From Polaromonas sp. YR568 (GTDB lineage: Bacteria > Pseudomonadota > Gammaproteobacteria > Burkholderiales > Burkholderiaceae), in the NCBI GenBank assembly GCA_945871335.1, contig CAMBWM010000049.1, forward strand, positions 1-12,093: DNA of 12,093 nucleotides, given 5' to 3'. Shown in pieces: positions 6,085 through 12,093 of this stretch. The notes beneath the pieces were generated by a model. It made no database searches. It saw nothing but the letters and a program-made list of their open reading frames with translations, and was not told the DNA's origin. A program made the position numbers and the translations under genes. The stretch's first letter is position 1, and each line of letters opens with the position of its first letter.

Positions 6085-7581
6085 CTATCGCTTGGCGGCA
6101 GTGGGCTGATCGGGGGTGAATTGCTCGCGCAGTGAACTCGCGGTACGCACCCAGGTTTCGGCCGGGACGCCCCGACTGCGGGTGAAATTAAAGGCCAGTT
6201 CACGCGTGGCAAACGGGCCGGATACAACGACAAAGTAAGCCATTTTCTGGTTGGGGCGGTACACCGCAACGATGCGGGCTGCTGACAGCGCAGCTTGAGA
6301 TTTTTGCCACTGCAGGGCCGCATCGTACGTCGGCATGGCCGCATGCTGAACCACGTAGGTGCCGGCCGGCATAGGTTTGAGCCAAGCTTGAGCCGCCATG
6401 GCTTCTGCCGGGGCTTCAATGGCTTCTGCTGTGACAGATGCTTTTGCGGGTACCGCCTCGGCAGGATTTGCAGGTTTAGCGGGGGCTGGCAAAGTTGCTG
6501 CAGTGGAGGGCGCGGCATCGGCAGGCGCGGTGCTAGCGGCTGGCGAAGCAGCCGGCAAAGCACCTGGCGTCGGGGCAGCAGCCGGCGCCGCGTCAGCAGC
6601 GGGCGCCGCGTCAGCGGGCGTAGCCGGCGCAGTGGTGGCCACGACGGCGGCGGCAGGGGTGGTACCCAGCAGCTTGCTACGGGCCCAGTGCTGCGCCAGT
6701 TGCAAACGGTCTAGCGTAAAAACGTCCGGGTGAAGCCAGGCGGTGGTGCCGACCGACAGGACAGCTAGGAAAGAGATGGCCGCAAGCCAGCGTAAATAGT
6801 CGCCACGCCCGCGCTGAGTGGGCACTTTGTCTTTGCCTGGTTTGTTTTTCTTTTTTGAGTCAGCGCCGCCGGAAAAAGTAAACACCTCGGTGCCAGCGGG
6901 CTCGCGGGAGGCGCCAGCATCAAAGCCCAGTGGATCGATACCCGCCGGGTCGGCTTGCACCGCCTCGCCGGGTTCAGGTGCCCGCATTTTTTCAAGCAAT
7001 GCTTTGACAGCCCCTTCGCAACCGTCTTCACGGCCCTGGACCAGCATGGCTTGGGCTTGTTCGGGCGTGGGCGACTCTATGTCCCAGCGCAACATGCGCC
7101 GGTCAAAGGACTCAAAAATCTTGCGACTTCGGGCGCTGGTGCCCAGCAGCAAAACGATGCGAATATTGGCACCGGGGAAATTTTGAACCAGGCGGGCCAG
7201 CAGCTGCACTTCATGATCGGCAAGAGCGCCAGCGTCGTGCACGATCATGATGCGGGCTGCCGACTCTTGGCCTGAGAGCTTCATGGCTTGCTCGACTGAC
7301 TGGCTGGCCAGCACTTCGTTAAAGCGGGTCAGCATGGCCGCTGTGTCAGCCGGGAAATAAACCTCCAGCTGGCTGGTCGGCGAACTCTCGCGCAAACGTG
7401 CAAACAACAAACGGCTGTAATGGTCCAGCGCGGCTTCGCGGTTGCTCGACAAGGCCAAGCTGCGGCCGTCCCGCAGAACGCCGGCTACACAGCCCTCAAG
7501 ACGCAGGCGGTCGGCCTGGCGGAAATAGACAGTCGACATGCCCGCGGCATCGAGGCTCACGTTGACATTGAATTCGCTCAT
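6085..7581 (-). CDS. DamX-like membrane protein: degenerate ATPase-like N-terminus, one TM helix, C-terminal SPOR domain
   Basis: A 498-residue bitopic membrane protein. Residues about 25-180 resemble the AAA fold of ExeA/MshM/DamX-type proteins: the Walker-B-like strand 'ARIMIVHDAGAL', 'EVQLLARLVQNFPGANIRIV' and 'FDRRMLRWDIESPTPEQAQA'. The expected Walker A is absent; the corresponding place reads DGRSLALSSNREAAL, without a GxxxxGK[ST] pattern, so ATP hydrolysis is unlikely. A basic segment (242-260) precedes one membrane helix (263-283). Residues 307-398 are an Ala/Pro/Thr-rich periplasmic spacer. Residues 406-484 match a SPOR domain ('GTYVVQHAAMPTYDAALQWQ' and 'MAYFVVVSGPFATRELA'). SPOR domains bind peptidoglycan lacking stem peptides, often at division sites. 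The ATG overlaps the flhB stop as ATGA, so it is translationally coupled to the export-gate operon. DamX acts in division; here the context suggests a role at the flagellar pole. The domain call is firm and the function is inferred. Confidence 0.82.
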   Translation of the reverse strand: MSEFNVNVSLDAAGMSTVYFRQADRLRLEGCVAGVLRDGRSLALSSNREAALDHYSRLLFARLRESSPTSQLEVYFPADTAAMLTRFNEVLASQSVEQAMKLSGQESAARIMIVHDAGALADHEVQLLARLVQNFPGANIRIVLLLGTSARSRKIFESFDRRMLRWDIESPTPEQAQAMLVQGREDGCEGAVKALLEKMRAPEPGEAVQADPAGIDPLGFDAGASREPAGTEVFTFSGGADSKKKNKPGKDKVPTQRGRGDYLRWLAAISFLAVLSVGTTAWLHPDVFTLDRLQLAQHWARSKLLGTTPAAAVVATTAPATPADAAPAADAAPAAAPTPGALPAASPAASTAPADAAPSTAATLPAPAKPANPAEAVPAKASVTAEAIEAPAEAMAAQAWLKPMPAGTYVVQHAAMPTYDAALQWQKSQAALSAARIVAVYRPNQKMAYFVVVSGPFATRELAFNFTRSRGVPAETWVRTASSLREQFTPDQPTAAKR

Positions 7582-8738
7582 GCTTGACGCTCCACAAGGT
7601 TTTCACGCTCGCCCTTGGCATTAAAGCGCATAGCCGGCGGCACTTTAGGCTGCGGCCGGGGCATCGGCTCGACCCCGGGACGCACTTGCGCCAAGCTGAA
7701 GACGTAGGCGATGACCGGGGCCACAGCATGGTACAGCGCTTCCGGAATGGTCTTGTTGACCTCGGTTGTGAAGTACAAAGCACGGGCCAATTGAGGCGAG
7801 GAAAAAATTTCTACGCCGTGGAGTCTAGCTTCTTCGCGGATGCGCGCTGCCATGTGGTCAGCGCCTTTGGCCAGCAGGACCGGCGCACCGTCCGAGCTCG
7901 GGTCATAGGACAGCGCAATTGCAAAGTGTTCAGGGTTGGTGATGATGACGTCGGCGTCCTTGACGCTGTCCATCATGCGGGCGTTGGCCATCTCGCGCTG
8001 GCGACGGCGGATTTGCTGCTTGACCTCGGGCCGGCCTTCCATATCCTTCATTTCGTCCTTGACCTCTTGCTTGGTCATGCGCATGCGCTTCATGAACGAC
8101 CAGCGTTGGTAAGGAGCGTCCAACAGAGCGATCAGTACCAGACTGACCGTGAGCCAGAGAGCCGACTTGGTGAGCAACGTTCCGGCAATGGCAAGGGCCG
8201 GCTCCAAGTTCATATTGCCCAGCTGAATCAGCTCGTTCATGTGCTTGTCAACCAGCGCCCACAGCACGCCGGCGACCAGCGAAAACTTGGCCAGCGACTT
8301 GAGCAACTCCACCGCAGCGCGGGTGCCCAACATGCGTTTGATGCCTTCTAAGGGGCTGAGCTTGCTGAACTTGGGAGCGACACTCTTCAGGGAAAAATGA
8401 AAGCCGCCGGTCGCACCAGAGGCCAAGATGGCCACGATGGCGGTCACCGCCAGCACTGGTAAGACCAGCATCAAGGCTTCGAGCAACTGGCTGGCAAAAG
8501 TGGCCGGCAGCAGCGTGGGGGTGTCCAGTGTGCGGCGGTCAAAGGTAAAGCTGCTTTTCAGCATGTCCGACAGGCGGGAGACCCACACCCCTCCCATCAT
8601 CAGCAGGGTAAAGACGGCCGCAATCATCACGGCGGCGGCGGGCAGCTCAGTCGAGCGGGCCACCTGACCGTCTTCACGCGCGCGTTTGAGCCGCCGCGCT
8701 GTGGGTTCTTCGGTGCGTTCTGAGCCGCTTTCAGACAT
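7578..8738 (-). CDS. flhB: Flagellar export gate protein and specificity switch FlhB
   Basis: A 386-residue protein of normal FlhB length. It opens with the family signature 'SERTEEPTARRLKRAREDGQ' and has four membrane helices (about 33-53, 85-110, 145-165, 180-208). A cytoplasmic linker follows ('MTKQEVKDEMKDMEGRPEVK') and then the autocleavage domain. The cleavage motif reads NPEH (residues 268-271) instead of the usual NPTH; the scissile Asn-Pro pair is kept. FlhB closes the FliPQR export channel on the cytoplasmic side and, with FliK, switches export from rod/hook to filament substrates. A ribosome-binding site (AAGGTGAG) precedes the ATG. It lies 27 bp after fliR and overlaps the SPOR gene by 4 bp. 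A C-terminal tail of about 35 residues rich in Pro, Arg and Lys follows the conserved domain. Confidence 0.95.
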   Translation of the reverse strand: MSESGSERTEEPTARRLKRAREDGQVARSTELPAAAVMIAAVFTLLMMGGVWVSRLSDMLKSSFTFDRRTLDTPTLLPATFASQLLEALMLVLPVLAVTAIVAILASGATGGFHFSLKSVAPKFSKLSPLEGIKRMLGTRAAVELLKSLAKFSLVAGVLWALVDKHMNELIQLGNMNLEPALAIAGTLLTKSALWLTVSLVLIALLDAPYQRWSFMKRMRMTKQEVKDEMKDMEGRPEVKQQIRRRQREMANARMMDSVKDADVIITNPEHFAIALSYDPSSDGAPVLLAKGADHMAARIREEARLHGVEIFSSPQLARALYFTTEVNKTIPEALYHAVAPVIAYVFSLAQVRPGVEPMPRPQPKVPPAMRFNAKGERENLVERQA

Positions 8739-8765
8739 GGCCGCTCACCTTGAAAATCAATTGCA

Positions 8766-9536
8766 TCATGGCAGGCCCGCCAGGCTGCGGATCTGCAGCA
8801 GTCCTTGCAACCACAGCCACTGAATCCGGCTGCCGATATTGGCCAGCGATAAAAGCAGCACCACAAAACCGACCACGATGGTGGCTGGTAGACCCACGGA
8901 GAAAATATTCAAGCTTGGCGCTGCACGCGTCACCACGCCCAGACCGATGCTGATGAAAAGCAAGGTCACCATGACTGGCAAGGCAGTGAGTAAAGCGCCT
9001 AAAAAGATCATCGAGCTCCAGCTGACCAACTGGGCGTAAGCTTGCGGCCCGAACAGCGAGCTGCCCACGGGCAAGGTGGCAAAGCTCTCCAAAATAAGGG
9101 CCAGCAACATGGCGTGACCACCCAGGCTGACGAAAATAAGCGTCGACATAATCAGCAGAAACTGCGCGATCACCGGCACGTTACCCAGGTTGGGGTCGAT
9201 CAAGCTGGCCATCGACAAGCCCATTGAGTTGGAGATGGTCTGACCGGCCACCACCACCGCAGCGGTCACAATTTGCAACGCCAGACCCATGAAAACGCCA
9301 ATCACCAGCTGGTTGCCTATTTCAAGCAGTCCGGCCGGTGACAGCGGATCAATGTCCGGCCATGTGAACAGCGGATAGACCATCACCGACAGCGCCAAGG
9401 CCAGCAGGACGCGAATGCGTACGGTCAGTGCCGACAAGGAAAAAACAGGTGCTGCCAAAAGCAGCGCTGAAATGCGCAGCATGGGCCACATGAAAGCGTA
9501 AAACCGCTCGACGATATCGATGGCTGCGATGTTCAT
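8766..9536 (-). CDS. fliR: Flagellar type III export gate protein FliR
   Basis: A 256-residue, very hydrophobic protein with the usual FliR length and about six membrane-spanning or gate-forming helices. Recognisable stretches are 'FMWPMLRISALLLAAPVFS' near the N terminus, 'GQTISNSMGLSMASLIDP' near residues 98-115 and 'ITRAAP'-type sequence (VVTRAAPSLNIFSVGLP) near 207-223. FliR joins the FliP5-FliQ4-FliR1 channel through which flagellar proteins leave the cytoplasm, within the MS-ring. The gene starts 15 bp after fliQ; the ribosome-binding site is weak, so it probably depends on translation from fliQ. Confidence 0.95.
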   Translation of the reverse strand: MNIAAIDIVERFYAFMWPMLRISALLLAAPVFSLSALTVRIRVLLALALSVMVYPLFTWPDIDPLSPAGLLEIGNQLVIGVFMGLALQIVTAAVVVAGQTISNSMGLSMASLIDPNLGNVPVIAQFLLIMSTLIFVSLGGHAMLLALILESFATLPVGSSLFGPQAYAQLVSWSSMIFLGALLTALPVMVTLLFISIGLGVVTRAAPSLNIFSVGLPATIVVGFVVLLLSLANIGSRIQWLWLQGLLQIRSLAGLP

Positions 9537-9551
9537 TAGGCGAAGAAAAAT

Positions 9552-9821
9552 TCAGGTGAACAGGGTCGGTATGCGCATGAAGATACCGCGCGTGTACTCG
9601 ACCAGCATGGCGATCTGCCAGCCACCCACAACAGCCAGGGTCAGAGCCATGGCAGCCAGCTTGGGAATGAAGCTCAAGGTCGCCTCGTTGACAGAAGTTG
9701 CAGCCTGAACGATACCGATCACCAGACCGACGGCCAGCGCCATGCCCAGTAGCGGGGCTGAAATCAATACGGTCATCCAGAGGGCTTGGTTGCCAATTTC
9801 AACGACGGTGGAAGTGTCCAT
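9552..9821 (-). CDS. fliQ: Flagellar type III export gate protein FliQ
   Basis: An 89-residue protein of the expected size with two hydrophobic helices: about 15-40 ('WMTVLISAPLLGMALAVGLV') and 52-75 ('KLAAMALTLAVVGGWQIAML'). Between them is the family stretch 'GIVQAATSVNEATLSFIPK', the FliQ/SctS hallmark. FliQ copies pack around FliP and FliR in the export channel. The gene starts 15 bp after the fliP stop, across an A-rich leader with only a weak AAGAAA ribosome-binding site. Confidence 0.95.
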   Translation of the reverse strand: MDTSTVVEIGNQALWMTVLISAPLLGMALAVGLVIGIVQAATSVNEATLSFIPKLAAMALTLAVVGGWQIAMLVEYTRGIFMRIPTLFT

Positions 9822-9836
9822 GGTGTTATTTTTTTC

Positions 9837-10583
9837 TTAATTTGTTACAAAACTGGCGGCCAGTGATCCCATGATCAAACCCCAACCATCGACCAGCACA
9901 AACAGCATGAGCTTGAATGGCATGGAAATCATCATGGGCGAGAGCATCATCATGCCCATGGACATCAGCACGCTGGCAACAATCAGATCAATCACCACGA
10001 AGGGGATGTAGATCAGAAAGCCGATCGTGAAAGCGCTTTTGAGCTCAGAAGTGATGAAGGCCGGAACCAAGGTGGTGAAGGGCACGGTGTCAGGGCTCAG
10101 CGGCTCGCCTTTGCGGGCAATTTGCATGAACAGCGCAATGTCGTCGCTGCGGGTCTGCGCCATCATGAACTTGCGAATCGGCGCTTCGGCAGCGGCGAGT
10201 GCCTTGTTGAAGTCCATGCCGTTTTGTAGGTAAGGCACCAGCGCATTTTGGTAAACGTCGGTGAGAACCGGCTGCATGATGAAAAGTGTGAGGAAAAGGG
10301 ACAAGCCAACCAGCACGGTATTGGGCGGCGTTTGACCGGTGCCCAAAGCCTGGCGAAGCAGCGACATGACAATGATGATACGCACGAAGGACGTCATCAT
10401 GAGCAGCAATGAGGGCAGCACTGCCAGCGTGGTCATGAGGGCCAGCAGTTGCAGCGTCAGGCTGTACTGCGTGCCGCCCTTGCCGCCCGTCACATTGACC
10501 ATGGGCAGACCCTGGGACCAGGCGGCCAGCGGCAAAGCCAGCAACAAAAAGATGGCCAGGGGCCGCCAGAAATTACGCTTCAT
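9837..10583 (-). CDS. fliP: Flagellar type III export gate protein FliP
   Basis: A 248-residue protein with a signal peptide at residues 1-24 ('FWRPLAIFLLLALPLAAWSQ'), as is usual for FliP. FliP signatures follow: 'LLMMTSFVRIIIVMSLLRQA', 'GTGQTPPNTVLVGLSLFLT', 'FVVIDLIVASVLMSMGMMML' and 'MLFVLVDGWGLIMGSL'. Five copies form most of the export channel in the inner membrane. The frame is open for another 30 codons upstream, to an ATG at 10673, but I chose the ATG at 10583: it gives the correct signal peptide and normal length, lies 11 bp inside fliO, and has a purine-rich GAAGAGAAAG stretch upstream. Confidence 0.95.
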   Translation of the reverse strand: MKRNFWRPLAIFLLLALPLAAWSQGLPMVNVTGGKGGTQYSLTLQLLALMTTLAVLPSLLLMMTSFVRIIIVMSLLRQALGTGQTPPNTVLVGLSLFLTLFIMQPVLTDVYQNALVPYLQNGMDFNKALAAAEAPIRKFMMAQTRSDDIALFMQIARKGEPLSPDTVPFTTLVPAFITSELKSAFTIGFLIYIPFVVIDLIVASVLMSMGMMMLSPMMISMPFKLMLFVLVDGWGLIMGSLAASFVTN

Positions 10584-10869
10584 GGCTGTCTTTCTCTTCA
10601 CCGGTCGCGGGCCAGTTGCCCAGGGCTGTGATTTGAGCAGGTGAAATACCGACCAGGACTTCGCGGTTGCCAACGCGCACCAGAGCGACTTTTTGACGCG
10701 GGCCCACGCTGACAGCTTCGATCACCTGGAGTTGCCTCGGAGTACCGTTTGGGCGCACGCCTGTTTGCATGCGTTTGAGCGCCCAGAGCAGGCCGCCCAA
10801 AAGGCAGAGCACCAAGATCAAGCTGCCGGCAAAGCGCAGCATGTCGACAGCTGAAAGACCGCTGGCCAT
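10573..10869 (-). CDS. fliO: Flagellar biosynthetic protein FliO
   Basis: A 98-residue protein with one membrane helix (about residues 11-31, 'LRFAGSLILVLCLLGGLLWA') followed by a small cytoplasmic beta-rich domain with the FliO pattern 'LQVIEAVSVGPRQKVALVRV' and 'VLVGISPAQITAL'. In Salmonella, FliO helps assemble the FliP ring. It starts 2 bp after the fliN stop and overlaps fliP by 11 bp, the usual fliN-fliO-fliP arrangement and a sign of translational coupling. The length is normal for a short FliO. Confidence 0.92.
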   Translation of the reverse strand: MASGLSAVDMLRFAGSLILVLCLLGGLLWALKRMQTGVRPNGTPRQLQVIEAVSVGPRQKVALVRVGNREVLVGISPAQITALGNWPATGEEKDSHEA

Positions 10870-10871
10870 GA

Positions 10872-11186
10872 TCAGAGGTTCTTCATGCGTTCAGAGGCCG
10901 GCACGACGCGTGTGAGGCGGATGCCGTAGCGGTCATTGACCAGCACGACTTCGCCTTGCGCGACCACAGTCTTGTTGACCAGCAGATCTAACGGTTCGCC
11001 GGCAATATGGTCTAACTCAACCACACTGCCCTGCGTCAAGCGCATCAGATCGCGAATTTTGATCATGGCGCGGCCGACTTCAACGGACAAAGTGACCGTG
11101 ATGTTTTGCAGCACGTCAGCATTGATTTTGGAGTCGGTGCCGCCAGCGTTGTCAGCAGCGGTTTTGTCGAGTGGTGAGTCGGTCAT
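10872..11186 (-). CDS. fliN: Flagellar motor switch protein FliN
   Basis: A 104-residue protein made of a short polar N-terminus (1-25) and the SpoA-type C-ring domain (about 28-100). It contains 'ITVTLSVEVGRAMIKIRDLM', 'LTQGSVVELDHIAGEPLDLL' and 'VAQGEVVLVNDRYGIRLT'. FliN forms the lower rim of the C-ring, takes part in switching rotation and docks the export ATPase through FliH. ATG is preceded by AGGAA at good spacing, and the gene follows fliM by 16 bp. Confidence 0.96.
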   Translation of the reverse strand: MTDSPLDKTAADNAGGTDSKINADVLQNITVTLSVEVGRAMIKIRDLMRLTQGSVVELDHIAGEPLDLLVNKTVVAQGEVVLVNDRYGIRLTRVVPASERMKNL

Positions 11187-11202
11187 ATCGGGTTCCTGAT
11201 TG

Positions 11203-12093
11203 TCATTGCATGCCGGGGATCACGGCGCGTTCAATTTGCACGGCAGTCTGAGTGCCAAGGGCACCAATCTGCACGTCAAAAGCGGGAACGTCGTTGATGG
11301 AGAGCCGAGCCAGTTCGGGCTTCTTAAAGTACAGCACGTCGCCGGGCTGCAGATTTTCGATGGTCGATAAGTTACTCTCGAAGGAGCTTAGCAGGACGCG
11401 CATTTCGAGGTCGGCGCTGTCCACGGCACTTTCCAGATCGTCGCGCCACTGATTGTCGGACTCTTCGTTACCGTCGCCGGTTTGCACGCGACTGCGCAGC
11501 AGGTCACGCACGGGCTTGAGGGATGAATAAGGGTAGACCAAGTCAACAAAACCATGGGCCTTGGGGCCGCTTTCGGACTCGAAACGGGTCAAAATGACCA
11601 GGTCGTTTTCGTCGGCAATCTGGGCAAACTGGGGGTTGATCTCTGAGCTGACCAGCTCGAACTCAATGTCCATGAGCGGGGACCAGGCTTCTTTAAGTGA
11701 ACGAAAGAACACGTCCAGGATCATGTTGATGATGCGGGTTTCAGTGGGCGTGAACAGCCGCCCTGCCGGCAACTGGCCCACGCCTACGCCAAAGCCACCA
11801 AAAAAACTGTCCAGCGAGCTGAAGACAACCACCGGGTCGATGACGACCATGGAGTAGCCGCGCAAAGGGTTCATGCGCACCACGTTGACCGAAAGCGGCG
11901 CCTTGAGGTCTTGCAGGTATTCACCAAAGCGCATGATCTTCACACGGGTGGGTGTGACACGCGGGCTGCTGCGCAGCATTTCGAGCAGGCCCAAGCGAAA
12001 CAGGCGCACAAAGCGCTCGTTGATCATGTCAACCGAAGCGACATTGACGCCCAGGCTGCTGTCTTCACTGGCCAGGTCATGCTTGCGCACGCG
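11203..12093 (-). CDS. fliM: Flagellar motor switch protein FliM, 5' end outside window
   Basis: 296 residues are visible, open to the right edge. A GTG at 12090 could be read as a start, but FliM proteins carry about 35 more N-terminal residues, including the CheY-P-binding motif, so the true start must lie outside the window. The middle domain is recognisable by 'INERFVRLFRLGLLEMLRSS', 'NPLRGYSMVVIDPVVVFSSL', the GGFGVG turn and 'FTPTETRIINMILDVFF'. The SpoA-type C-terminal domain (last 85 residues) contains 'MRVLLSSFESNLSTIENLQP' and 'PAFDVQIGALGTQTAVQIE'. FliM forms the middle of the C-ring, binds FliG and receives the chemotaxis signal. It heads the visible part of the switch/export operon. 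Confidence 0.96.
   Translation of the reverse strand, partial: RVRKHDLASEDSSLGVNVASVDMINERFVRLFRLGLLEMLRSSPRVTPTRVKIMRFGEYLQDLKAPLSVNVVRMNPLRGYSMVVIDPVVVFSSLDSFFGGFGVGVGQLPAGRLFTPTETRIINMILDVFFRSLKEAWSPLMDIEFELVSSEINPQFAQIADENDLVILTRFESESGPKAHGFVDLVYPYSSLKPVRDLLRSRVQTGDGNEESDNQWRDDLESAVDSADLEMRVLLSSFESNLSTIENLQPGDVLYFKKPELARLSINDVPAFDVQIGALGTQTAVQIERAVIPGMQ

Noticed and set aside
7584..8351. 255-codon open frame on the plus strand
   Set aside because: It is antisense to flhB, which is identified by family motifs over its whole length. The His/Gln/Arg-rich translation is typical of a shadow frame.
10584..10673. Thirty-codon upstream extension of fliP
   Set aside because: The extension lies inside fliO, would place 30 polar residues before the signal peptide, and is not seen in FliP proteins. 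The internal ATG at 10583 fits better.

Overview
The window is a flagellar gene cluster from a GC-rich proteobacterium. The gene order fliM-fliN-fliO-fliP-fliQ-fliR-flhB, the FleQ/FlrA-type sigma-54 activator and the FlgP/FlgT pair point to a polar-flagellum system. My best guess is a betaproteobacterium of the Burkholderiales (Comamonadaceae/Rhodoferax-like). That placement rests on protein flavour only and was not tested by any search. No tRNA, rRNA, CRISPR array, insertion sequence or other mobile element was seen.

Right two thirds (about 4547-12093, minus strand): one long, tightly packed transcription unit. It opens with the switch proteins FliM (5' end outside the window) and FliN. Next come the type III export gate proteins FliO, FliP, FliQ, FliR and FlhB. 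FlhB overlaps by an ATGA a gene for a 498-residue protein with a degenerate ATPase-like cytoplasmic part, one membrane helix, an Ala/Pro-rich linker and a C-terminal SPOR (septal peptidoglycan-binding) domain. Two unrecognised genes follow: a mostly disordered 232-residue protein, and a 260-residue protein with one membrane helix and a long coiled coil. A hairpin at the end of the last gene may terminate this unit. These three genes, coupled to the export-gate operon, are the best candidate here for an undescribed system.

Middle (3107-4527): a plus-strand sigma-54 activator with intact AAA+ motifs (Walker A, GAFTGA, Walker B) and a Fis-type helix-turn-helix like FleQ/FlrA. It has no N-terminal regulatory domain and a doubtful TTG start. 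It diverges from the left-hand unit across a 266-bp AT-rich region. That region holds a good candidate sigma-28 (FliA) promoter facing left, repeated ATCAATT/AATTGAT elements, and a hairpin in the leader of the activator gene.

Left third (1-3106, minus strand): flgP (outer-membrane lipoprotein), flgT (periplasmic flagellar ring protein), a small exported FimV/LysM-like protein, and the start of a FliK-like protein that runs off the left edge. FlgP and FlgT build the H-ring around the outer part of the basal body in Vibrio. This unit therefore looks like a basal-body reinforcement module, perhaps with its own peptidoglycan anchor. A plausible overall logic is that the activator serves early sigma-54 flagellar promoters, the right unit builds switch and export gate, and the left unit is expressed later from sigma-28.
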